64,000 bases of DNA from Amnibacterium kyonggiense. Its GTDB lineage: Bacteria; Actinomycetota; Actinomycetes; Actinomycetales; Microbacteriaceae. Both the position numbers and the translations under genes were made by a program. Of the stretch, positions 51,349 through 58,177 are shown one piece after another; the first letter of the stretch is position 1; each line of letters begins with the position of its first letter. Location: assembly GCF_004364555.1 (NCBI RefSeq), contig NZ_SOAM01000001.1, positions 1,240,001 to 1,304,000 of the forward strand. The letters are read 5' to 3'. The notes under the pieces were generated by a model. That model made no database searches. It saw only the letters and a program-made list of their open reading frames with translations, and was not told the DNA's origin.

Positions 51349-51873
51349 TCAGCGGGTCGCGGTCGCCTCGGCGACCCACCGCCGCCAGCGGTCCCAGGGG
51401 TCGACGCCGCCCGCCAGGACGTCGATGTGCGCGAGCAGGCGGTCCGACGCGGCGAACCACTCGCTCGAGCCGCCGCGCTCCTCCGCGAACTCCCGGTGCC
51501 GACGCTGCTCGAGCCGACGGTCGCCGCGCTCGAACGCGAGCACCTCCTCGTGCCGGATCGCGGTGAACCGCTGTCGCGGGTTCGCGGTCGTGCCGATCTT
51601 CACCTGGTCGGCCCAGCGCAGGTAGTACACGACGTCGACGCGGGGCGGCGGCAGCTCGCCGTCCGGGTGCTCCCCGTACGGCCACTCGCACACGGCGCAG
51701 CTGCGGCCCGTCGCGAACCGCACGCCGAGCCGCGATCCGCAGAGCCGGCACGGCTCCGGCAGGGCGTCCGCGACGCCGGCGACGGAGCCGTGCGCCTCCG
51801 CCGCGACGGCCAGGTGGTCGGCGCAGAGCGGGATGAGCTCCGGATGCTCCGCCGGCGACGGGCAGGCTGGCAC
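51349..51873 (-). CDS. GIY-YIG nuclease superfamily/T5orf172-like protein with Cys-rich N-terminus
   Basis: The product contains two Cys clusters (LCADHL; CRLCGSRLGVRFATGRSCAVCEW, CxxC...CxxC zinc-ribbon-like) followed by VDVVYYLRWADQVKIGTTANPRQRFTAIRHEEVLAFERGDRRLEQRRHREFAEERGGSSEWFAA, the GIY-YIG/T5orf172 (MUG113-like) core. The catalytic tyrosines appear as VYYL and the Arg in RQRF. GTG 51873 gives 174 residues, but the frame upstream still reads as a Cys motif (ARCAVPACP) with no standard start. A short -10-like TACGAT is nearby. Likely DNA binding or cleavage. Confidence 0.7.
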   Translation of the reverse strand: MPACPSPAEHPELIPLCADHLAVAAEAHGSVAGVADALPEPCRLCGSRLGVRFATGRSCAVCEWPYGEHPDGELPPPRVDVVYYLRWADQVKIGTTANPRQRFTAIRHEEVLAFERGDRRLEQRRHREFAEERGGSSEWFAASDRLLAHIDVLAGGVDPWDRWRRWVAEATATR

Positions 51874-52063
51874 GGCGCAGCGCGCGGGATCGGGGGACGG
51901 TTCGAGGATGCGCCATCGTAGGAGCGCCCCTCCGACAGCGCCCGGCCATCGCGTCGGGACGCCGTCTCCGACCCGCGGGTCCGTGCACGCCGACGCCCGG
52001 CTCGCGAACGCCTCCCAGGCGGGTGGGCGCACACTCGTGCACCGAGGACTTGAGGGGACCCGA

Positions 52064-52327
52064 GTGAACATCGCCGACCTCGTGAGCAGCGAACCGCCCG
52101 AGCAGCGGAACATCGGCATCCGGTACGAGGACCGACTGCATCTCATCAGCGACGCCAAGCGCATCTACCTCGAGCTCGGGATCGCGTGCGAGCTGCACGA
52201 CCTGTCGATCAGCTACGCGGTCCCGAAGCACGCCTCCCGCTGGTACGCCGGCGCCTTCGAGCGGCTGACCGGGCACCCCGCGTTCAACGAGTGGGACGAC
52301 GCGCCAGCGACGCGACGCAGCGCCTGA
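52064..52327 (+). CDS. Small hypothetical protein
   Basis: The 87-residue product begins at GTG 52064 with GAGGGGA upstream. It contains NIADLVSSEPPEQRNIGIRYEDRLHLISDAKRIYLEL and SRWYAGAFERLTGHPAFNEWDDAP. I do not recognise the family. Sequence composition looks like a folded soluble protein. It runs convergent to the MFS gene, with stop codons only 4 bp apart, and divergent from the GIY-YIG gene. Confidence 0.6.
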   Translation: MNIADLVSSEPPEQRNIGIRYEDRLHLISDAKRIYLELGIACELHDLSISYAVPKHASRWYAGAFERLTGHPAFNEWDDAPATRRSA

Positions 52328-52331
52328 CGCG

Positions 52332-53735
52332 TCAGCGCGCGGCGACCGCCGCGCCCGCGTGCCGGGGGAGCAGGAGGGTCTCCGCGATCGGCACGAGCAG
52401 CAGGACCGCGATCGCGGCGAACGCCCACCGGTAGCCGAGCGAGTCCGCGCCCGGGGCGACCGCCTCCGCGACGGCGACCGTGGACCGCACGGCGAGCGCG
52501 GCGACCGCGACGCCGAACCCGATCGCGATCTGCTGCACCGTCGCCGCGACGGTGTTCGCGCCGGACGTGAGCCCGGCGGGCACGTCGGCGAACTGCAGCG
52601 AGTTGTACGCGGTGAAGCCGATCGAGCGGAATGCGCCGCCCACCAGCAGCAGGAGCGCGATGACCGGCAGCGGCGTGCTCGCGTCCACCGGGACGAAGGC
52701 GACGGCGAGCAGCGCGCCCGCGACGTTCGAGCCGACGATCGTCGTCCGGAAGCCGAACCGGCGGATGATCCGCGTCGTGAACGGCTTGATCCCGATGTTG
52801 CCGACGAAGACGGCGACCACGAGCGCGCCGGCGAGGGATGCGGACCAGCCGAACCCGACCTGGAACAGGAGCGTGTACAGGAACGGGAGGGCGGACACGA
52901 CGAGCCGGTAGATCCCGCCGCCGAGGTTGCTCGCCCGGAAGGTGGGGATGCCGAGGGCTCGGAAGCTCAGGAGCGGGTGCGCCGCGCGGCGCATCCACCC
53001 GACCGCGCCCGCGATCGCCGCCATCGCGACGGCGAGCAGCAGGACGGTGGCCGGGCGCAGCGGCGCGTCCCCGCCGAGCGCTTCGAGGCCGGCGAGGAGG
53101 CTCACCAGACCGACGCCGAGCAGCGCGAAGCCGACGACGTCGAAGCCGCGGTGGTCGCGGTCCGCGCTCCGCGGCACGAGGCGGAGGCCGGCGAGCAGCA
53201 GGACCGCGCCGATCGGCACGTTCATGAGGAACACCCACCGCCAGCCGACGGTGTCGGTGAGGACACCGCCGAGCGCCGGTGCGATCACCGGCGCGAGCAG
53301 CCCCGGCCAGGTCAGGTAGGCGATCGCGGCGATGAGGTCCCGCTGCCGGGTCGCGCGGAGCACCGCGAGCCGTCCGACGGGCACCATGAACGCGCCCGCC
53401 ACGCCCTGCACGACGCGGAGGACGCAGAGCGCCACGAGATCGCCCGTGAGCCCGCAGGCGAGCGATGCGACCGCGAAGAGGACGATCGCAACGAGGAAGA
53501 CCCGCCGCGTCCCGAGCCGGTCCGCCACCCAGCCGCCGAGCGGCACGCTGACGGCGACCGAGAGCAGGTACGCGGTGATCGCGGTGTTCGCGTCGACGGC
53601 CGGGACGCCGAAGTCACGGCCGATCGCGGGGAGCGCCGTCTGGACGATCGTGCCGTCCAGGTTCTCCATGAAGTAGGCCCCGGCCATGAGCACCGCGAGC
53701 GGCCGGTCGAGCCCGCCGGCTTCGGTGTCGCGCAC
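52332..53735 (-). CDS. MFS transporter, DHA2 family (EmrB/QacA-type)
   Basis: The 467-residue product has AYFMENLDGTIVQTALPAIGRDFG (motif D1), ITAYLLSVAVSVPLGGWVADRLGTRRVFL (motif A), LRVVQGVAGAFMVPVGRLAVLRA, and APVIAPALGGVLTDTVGWRWVFLMNVPIGA (motif C). Fourteen helices are expected. Probable drug exporter. GTG start, leaderless. Confidence 0.9.
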   Translation of the reverse strand: MRDTEAGGLDRPLAVLMAGAYFMENLDGTIVQTALPAIGRDFGVPAVDANTAITAYLLSVAVSVPLGGWVADRLGTRRVFLVAIVLFAVASLACGLTGDLVALCVLRVVQGVAGAFMVPVGRLAVLRATRQRDLIAAIAYLTWPGLLAPVIAPALGGVLTDTVGWRWVFLMNVPIGAVLLLAGLRLVPRSADRDHRGFDVVGFALLGVGLVSLLAGLEALGGDAPLRPATVLLLAVAMAAIAGAVGWMRRAAHPLLSFRALGIPTFRASNLGGGIYRLVVSALPFLYTLLFQVGFGWSASLAGALVVAVFVGNIGIKPFTTRIIRRFGFRTTIVGSNVAGALLAVAFVPVDASTPLPVIALLLLVGGAFRSIGFTAYNSLQFADVPAGLTSGANTVAATVQQIAIGFGVAVAALAVRSTVAVAEAVAPGADSLGYRWAFAAIAVLLLVPIAETLLLPRHAGAAVAAR

Positions 53736-53741
53736 CGCTCA

Positions 53742-53747
53742 ACGCTA
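53742..53747 (-). promoter_or_regulatory. -10 element TAGCGT, leaderless promoter for the MFS gene
   Basis: On the minus strand TAGCGT is followed by 6 nt and GTG 53735. Confidence 0.55.
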
Positions 53748-53779
53748 GGGCCGCGGCCGGTCCGCGCCCGCCGCCGCGC

Positions 53780-53977
53780 TCAGTCCTCGAGGTCGCCCGG
53801 GTCCTCCGGCTCGGCCTCGGTCTCGGGGAGCCGGTCGCGGAGCTCGTCCGCCATCGCCCCGGGGCCCTCGTCGCCGTGGTCGGCCTCGACCTGCTCGATG
53901 AGGCCGGACAGCTTCTCCCGGTCGCTCGCGTCGTCGCTGCCGGCCATCACGGGTTCGGACTGCGTGCTGTCGCTCAT
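53780..53977 (-). CDS. Small acidic hypothetical protein
   Basis: The 65-residue product (MSDSTQSEPVMAGSDDASDREKLSGLIEQVEADHG...) is strongly acidic, mostly predicted helix then a Glu/Asp/Pro tail. Similar short acidic proteins are common and unnamed in Microbacteriaceae. ATG is 6 nt after a -10 hexamer. Confidence 0.6.
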   Translation of the reverse strand: MSDSTQSEPVMAGSDDASDREKLSGLIEQVEADHGDEGPGAMADELRDRLPETEAEPEDPGDLED

Positions 53978-53983
53978 CCCGGG

Positions 53984-53989
53984 ACCGTA
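53984..53989 (-). promoter_or_regulatory. -10 element TACGGT, leaderless promoter for the small acidic protein
   Basis: On the minus strand TACGGT is followed by 6 nt and ATG 53977. Confidence 0.55.
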
Positions 53990-54147
53990 CGCGGACGACC
54001 TGGGCGCTCCGGCCCTCGTGCGGCTCATCCGTGCTGATGAGGCCCGGCTCCGAGCTGCACCAGTCCGTTCCGGCCGCATCAGTGCATTCGGACCGCACGC
54101 CCATCGCGAGCCGAGAGACCGGGACGGGCCTCCCAGAGCGGCACCCG

Positions 54148-54153
54148 TATGGT
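54148..54153 (+). promoter_or_regulatory. -10 element TATGGT before the DUF4126-like gene
   Basis: TATGGT lies 36 nt before ATG 54190, leaving a short leader with a GAAGGGG ribosome site. Confidence 0.4.
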
Positions 54154-54189
54154 CCAGCGGAGACCGGATCGACCGAAGGGGACTCCCGC

Positions 54190-54675
54190 ATGGCCAGCAG
54201 CACCACGATCCCGCTTCCCGCACGGTCCGCGCTGCTCGGCGTGCTCGCCGGGGCGCGATCGATGACGCCGCTCGCGGTGCTCGTGCTGAATCACCACCGC
54301 CCGTCGCTCGCGGGCGCCTGGCAGACGTGGCCCGTGCTCCGGGAGCCGGCCGGGCGGCTCGCGATCGTGCTGGCCGCCGCGGGGGAGCTGGTCGTGGACA
54401 AGCTGCCCGCCACGCCCTCCCGCACGAAGCCGGGCCCGCTCCTCGGCCGCATCGGCTCGGGCGCGCTGGTCGGCGCGGCGCTCGCCACGACCGGCCGCGG
54501 CGAGCACGTCAACACCGGCGCCGTGCTCGGCGCGATCGGCGGCCTCGTGGGCACCCTCGCCGGCGCGGCCCTCCGGACCGGTGGCCAGCAGACCGGGCTT
54601 CCCGACGCCGTGTTCGCCGTCGTGGAGGACGCCGCCACGATCACCTGCGCGCTCGCGATGGTCTCGGCGGAGTAG
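54190..54675 (+). CDS. DUF4126-like membrane protein
   Basis: The 161-residue product has several Gly/Ala-rich hydrophobic segments and LGVLAGARSMTPLAVLVL near the N-terminus plus GELVVDKLPATPSRTKPGPLLGRIGSGALVGAAL, the DKxPxTPxRTxPxxLxxR pattern of DUF4126 proteins. It should be an integral membrane protein of unknown role. Confidence 0.75.
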   Translation: MASSTTIPLPARSALLGVLAGARSMTPLAVLVLNHHRPSLAGAWQTWPVLREPAGRLAIVLAAAGELVVDKLPATPSRTKPGPLLGRIGSGALVGAALATTGRGEHVNTGAVLGAIGGLVGTLAGAALRTGGQQTGLPDAVFAVVEDAATITCALAMVSAE

Positions 54676-54968
54676 GCGCCGCCGTCGACGGCGACGTCGA
54701 CGGCGGCGCGGCACGCCGCCGCGAGCAGCGGCACGAGACGCTCGATCCCGGCGTCGGCGCGGGAGGTAGCCCGGCGCACGGCGCTGATGCGGCGATGCAG
54801 GCCTCCTCGCGGCCGCACCAGGCGGACGCCGGGCGGCGTCGACGCCACCGCGAGATCGGGGACGAGTGCGACACCGGCCCCGGCGGCCACGAGGCGGTGA
54901 GCGCGCCGTCGGGGCCCACGCGCGCGACCGGGACGACCGCCGGGCCGGAGGGATCCGACCCGGGCCGG
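54676..54968 (-). pseudogene. C-terminal remnant of a LysR-type regulator, frameshifted
   Basis: On the minus strand AVVPVARVGPDGALTA runs up to about 54895 in one frame, and HRLVAAGAGVALVPDLAVASTPPGVRLVRPRGGLHRRISAVRRATS continues in another. Joined, they read like the end of a LysR effector domain. The break fits loss of one 7-bp CACCGCC unit. Upstream the fragment begins right after the stop of the neighbouring micro-gene, so the helix-turn-helix part is gone. Confidence 0.55.
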
Positions 54969-54970
54969 GC

Positions 54971-55144
54971 TCAGCTCCGGGGGCGGCCGAGGAGGATGCC
55001 GGACACGATCATCGTGCCGAGCAGGGCGACGCACGCGAGCACGCGATCCGGGTCGGGGCTGAGCGTCCAGCGCGGCCGGACCGCGTACCCGGCGAACGGC
55101 TGCGCCTGCACGCGTTCGAGGGTGGACAGGTCTCGGACGGGCAT
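54971..55144 (-). CDS. 57-residue single-pass membrane micro-protein
   Basis: ATG 55144 opens MPVRDLSTLERVQAQPFAGY...VLACVALLGTMIVSGILLGRPRS. One transmembrane helix lies near the C-terminus and is followed by a basic LLGRPRS end. The ATG is exactly 6 nt after a -10 hexamer, which supports a real gene. It is divergent from another micro-protein with a similar C-terminal helix (55247-55402). Confidence 0.6.
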   Translation of the reverse strand: MPVRDLSTLERVQAQPFAGYAVRPRWTLSPDPDRVLACVALLGTMIVSGILLGRPRS

Positions 55145-55150
55145 CGCGCG

Positions 55151-55156
55151 ATGCTA
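55151..55156 (-). promoter_or_regulatory. -10 element TAGCAT, leaderless promoter for a membrane micro-protein
   Basis: On the minus strand TAGCAT is followed by 6 nt and ATG 55144. Confidence 0.5.
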
Positions 55157-55246
55157 CGACCCCGGATCGCGGACGACCACCGCTCCGGCCGGACGCGGAT
55201 CGGGCTCGGGGCGCACGATCAGCGGATCATGGGCCACCATGGATGC

Positions 55247-55402
55247 ATGACCCGGCTCGATCCCGACGACCTGAGCGGCGAGGCCAGCTACTCGGTCCGG
55301 CGGGAGACGCCGGGGCAGGTGCTCTGGAACCGCATCAGCGTGACCGGTGGCCTCTTCGCCACCGCGATGGTCTCCGCATTGCTGCTGGGGCGCAAGCGCT
55401 GA
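55247..55402 (+). CDS. 51-residue single-pass membrane micro-protein
   Basis: ATG 55247 opens MTRLDPDDLSGEASYSVRRE followed by WNRISVTGGLFATAMVSALLLGRKR. A single C-terminal helix ends with LLGRKR, close to the LLGRPRS end of the divergent neighbour; the pattern TxMVSxxLLGRxR is shared. An in-frame ATG at 55229 would add six residues. Function unknown. Confidence 0.55.
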   Translation: MTRLDPDDLSGEASYSVRRETPGQVLWNRISVTGGLFATAMVSALLLGRKR

Positions 55403-55575
55403 TCCGCTGACGGAAGCCTGCGGCGGGTCGGCTCGGTCGCCCCGCGGGGCAGTCCCTCGTCGTCCGACGATCGGGGCGCCGGCGCGCGCAGGAGCACGCC
55501 GGCGCGGACCGTACTCCTCCACGCGGGCGCTCCCTGGCAGGGCGCTGACGATCGAGGGACGCGCGACGCGGACCG

Positions 55576-55604
55576 TTGACATCCGTCGATCGTCCGATGA
55601 ATCT
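55576..55604 (+). promoter_or_regulatory. Promoter of the secreted beta-helix gene: TTGACA-17-GAATCT
   Basis: A consensus -35 TTGACA (55576-55581) is spaced 17 bp from a modest -10 GAATCT (55599-55604), one of the few classical promoters in the window. The rest of the 253-bp interval 55403-55655 holds only this and the operator-like repeat. Confidence 0.5.
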
Positions 55605-55614
55605 CGTTCATGCC

Positions 55615-55631
55615 AGGTATACGTCATACCT
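55615..55631 (+). promoter_or_regulatory. Operator-like inverted repeat AGGTAT-N5-ATACCT
   Basis: A perfect 6-bp inverted repeat with a 5-bp spacer lies just downstream of the promoter and 24 bp before the ATG, a position suited to repression. Regulator unknown. Confidence 0.5.
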
Positions 55632-55655
55632 GTCGACGGCGAAGGAGCAGAGTCG

Positions 55656-57689
55656 ATGAGAGCACGAAGAGGAGCGGCGGTGGTGGCTGCCGCGACCGCC
55701 GCGTTCGCAGTCGGTGTGCTGGGATCCCCGGGGGCAGCAGCCTCCGCCGCCCCGGTGCATCGCACGCACACGCGGGTGATCGTGGTGTCGCCGCACGGGA
55801 GCGACCGCGGTGCGGGGACGTCCCGTTCGCCGCTGCGGACGCTGCAGGCCGCGCAGGGGTGGGCGAGGACGGCCGCGAAGCACGGCGACGCCGTCACGGT
55901 GCAGCTCCGTGGCGGCACCTACCGGCTCGCGAAGCCGCTCGACTTCGGCCCGGGCGACTCCGGCCGGAAGGGTGCGCCGATCACCTGGACCGCGGCGCCC
56001 GGCCAGCACCCCGTCATCTCCGGCGGCACCGCCGTCCGCGGCTGGCGACCCGCGGACGCGGGGAGCGGCGTGTGGGTCGCCTCCGTGCCGAAGGGGCGTG
56101 ACAGCCGCCAGCTCTACAAGGACGGCGCCGCCGTGCCGCGGGCCTCGATCCAGATCCAGCGGAGCGCGATCTCGGTGACCGACACCGGGTTCACGATCAC
56201 CGATCCCGCCCTGGCCGCCCGGCTCGACGGGCTCCCGGACCAGCGCCGCATCGAGGTGGAGAGCCAGGACTCCTTCACCGACCGGTACGCCCCGGTCGCG
56301 AGCATCAGCGGGACGACCGTCACGATGCAGCAGCCCGCGTGGCGGATGAACAACTGGGGCTACGACACGCTCGCGAAGCCGTTCGCGGGCGGGACGCTGC
56401 TGCTCGAGAACTCGCGCTCCTTCCTCCAGGAGGGGCAGTGGTACCTCGACCCGCAGCACGGGAAGCTCTACTACCGCGCGAAGGCCGGTGAGCGACCCGC
56501 CGATTCCTCGTTCGTGCTGCCGCAGCTGCAGTCGCTCGTCCGCATCAGCGGCACGCTCGCCCGTCCGGTCCACGACCTCGCGTTCTCCGGCATCGCGTTC
56601 TCCTACTCGACCTGGCTCTCCCCGAGCACGTCGATCGGGTACGCGGACCAGCAGAACGGCGCCTTCATCCCGAAGGCCTACCCGCAGCCGGCCGACTACC
56701 TGACGTCGTGCCAGTCGGGCTGCAAGGAGTTCGAGGGCGCCCGCAACGGCTGGCACCAGATGCCGGCCGCCGTGCAGGTCGCCGCGGCGACGCGCGTCCG
56801 CTTCTCGGACGACGCGTTCACGCACCTCGGCCAGGTCGGGCTCGGGATCGGCAACGACGTGAACGCGAACGGTCGCGGCACCGGGCTCGCCGCGAGCAGC
56901 GTGACGGTGCACCACAACCTGTTCACGGACCTCGGCGGGGCCGGCGTCGTGGTCGGGGGCATCTCGCCCGACGCGCACCACCCGCGCGACCGCCGCATGA
57001 CCGTGCGGGACGTGACGCTCGACAACAACCTCGTCACGGACGTGGCGAAGGACTACAAGGAGATGTCCGGGATCCTCTCGACCTACGTGACGCACGCGGT
57101 CATCGCCCACAACGAGGTGTCGAACCTGGCGTACGACGGGATCGACGTCGGCTGGGGCTGGGGCGCGAACGACCCGGGCGGCAGCAACGACTACCGGACC
57201 CGCGGCCTGTACGCCTACCAGCCGGTGTACACGACGCCGACGACGCTGAAGGACACGGTCGTGGAGGACAACCTCATCCACGGGACGAAGAAGGTCTTCC
57301 ACGACGGCGGCAGCCTGTACAACCTGTCGGCGAACCCCGGCGCGGTGTACAGCGGCAACTACATCTACGACAACCTGCACACCGTCGGGCTCTACCTCGA
57401 CGAGGGGTCGCGGTACGTCACGATGCGGAAGAACGTCGTGCAGGACAGCGGGGTGTTCATCTTCACGAACTCCTACGCGGACAACGACACGCTCGACGAC
57501 GTGATCGAGCAGAACTGGTACAACGACGGCGTCGTGCAGACGCCGAACGCCGACACCCACCGCATCACCGTGCGGGACAACACGAAGGTGACCGGCACCG
57601 ACTGGCCGGCGGCGGCGAGGAAGGTGATCGCCGCGTCCGGGATCGAGCCGCGGTACGGGCACCTCCCGGGGCAGACCGACCCGCGCTGA
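55656..57689 (+). CDS. Secreted right-handed beta-helix protein, GH141-like glycan-active
   Basis: The 677-residue product has an N-terminal signal peptide (RRGAAVVAAATAAFAVGVLGSPGAAASA) and then VIVVSPHGSDRGAGTSRSPLRTLQAAQ, VTVQLRGGTYRLAKPLDFGPGDSGRKGAPITWTAAPGQHPVISGGTAVRGW, RQLYKDGAAVPRA and a beta-helix with YDGIDVGWGWG, FHDGGSLYNLSANPGAVYSGNYIYDN. This layout matches GH141-type enzymes acting on plant polysaccharides (fucosidase/xylanase activities known), though a lyase or other glycan enzyme is possible. The GGSNDYR and HDGG acidic positions may be catalytic. A terminator follows. Confidence 0.82.
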   Translation: MRARRGAAVVAAATAAFAVGVLGSPGAAASAAPVHRTHTRVIVVSPHGSDRGAGTSRSPLRTLQAAQGWARTAAKHGDAVTVQLRGGTYRLAKPLDFGPGDSGRKGAPITWTAAPGQHPVISGGTAVRGWRPADAGSGVWVASVPKGRDSRQLYKDGAAVPRASIQIQRSAISVTDTGFTITDPALAARLDGLPDQRRIEVESQDSFTDRYAPVASISGTTVTMQQPAWRMNNWGYDTLAKPFAGGTLLLENSRSFLQEGQWYLDPQHGKLYYRAKAGERPADSSFVLPQLQSLVRISGTLARPVHDLAFSGIAFSYSTWLSPSTSIGYADQQNGAFIPKAYPQPADYLTSCQSGCKEFEGARNGWHQMPAAVQVAAATRVRFSDDAFTHLGQVGLGIGNDVNANGRGTGLAASSVTVHHNLFTDLGGAGVVVGGISPDAHHPRDRRMTVRDVTLDNNLVTDVAKDYKEMSGILSTYVTHAVIAHNEVSNLAYDGIDVGWGWGANDPGGSNDYRTRGLYAYQPVYTTPTTLKDTVVEDNLIHGTKKVFHDGGSLYNLSANPGAVYSGNYIYDNLHTVGLYLDEGSRYVTMRKNVVQDSGVFIFTNSYADNDTLDDVIEQNWYNDGVVQTPNADTHRITVRDNTKVTGTDWPAAARKVIAASGIEPRYGHLPGQTDPR

Positions 57690-57695
57690 GTCGAC

Positions 57696-57732
57696 GGCAG
57701 GGGCGCGGGCCGTTCGGCCCCGCCCCTGCCGC
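57696..57732 (+). terminator. Terminator hairpin after the beta-helix gene
   Basis: An approximately 17-bp GC stem (CGGCAGGGGCG... with CGGCCCCGCCCC...) with one bulge and a TT loop begins 7 bp after the stop. Confidence 0.75.
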
Positions 57733-57792
57733 TGTGGCACGGGTCCCGCCCGTGATCACAGGCGGAATTCAGCAATCGTGGGTACTACTTGT

Positions 57793-57823
57793 GGCTGCTG
57801 ATCAGGGAAACCGATCAGCGGCC
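57793..57823. repeat. Small inverted repeat in an intergenic region
   Basis: GGCTGCTGATC (57793-57803) pairs with GATCAGCGGCC (57813-57823), 11 bp with one mismatch. Nothing else is recognisable in the 57733-57899 interval. Confidence 0.5.
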
Positions 57824-57899
57824 CGAACGAGCAGCATCCGGCCGAGCACCCTCTCGCCCGTTCCCGCTCGCGATCAGCACCCAACAGATCGGAGCACCC

Positions 57900-58157
57900 A
57901 TGACCATGGGAACCGGCGTCGTCCTGTTCGTGATCGGCGCGATCCTCGCGTTCGCGGTCCACGTCCAGACCTCGTTCATCAGCCTGAACACGGCCGGATA
58001 CATCCTCATGGTGGCCGGTGTCGTGGTCTTCGTGATCGGCCTCGCGCTCACGATCCGCGGCCGCCGATCGGTCACGACCACGAGCACCGCGGCGCCGAAC
58101 GGCGTCGCCGGCACGACCCGGGAGACCACCCGCACCAGCGACGCGGACCGGCTCTGA
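57900..58157 (+). CDS. Small membrane protein, DUF6458-like
   Basis: The 85-residue product has two transmembrane helices: GVVLFVIGAILAFAVHVQ and AGYILMVAGVVVFVIGLALTI, separated by TSFISLNTAG, then a Thr-rich tail. Proteins with this two-helix pattern and the IxLxTxGxILxxAG motif are widespread in actinobacteria and uncharacterised. The Ser/Thr kinase gene follows 20 bp downstream. Confidence 0.78.
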   Translation: MTMGTGVVLFVIGAILAFAVHVQTSFISLNTAGYILMVAGVVVFVIGLALTIRGRRSVTTTSTAAPNGVAGTTRETTRTSDADRL

Positions 58158-58177
58158 GCATCGGCCGCACCGTCCGG

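Noticed and set aside
54190-55402. Antisense or frame-extended versions of the two micro-proteins as one larger gene
   Set aside because: The longer plus frame from 54866 is an Arg/Gly-rich shadow; only the 3' segment from 55229/55247 has a sensible membrane protein.
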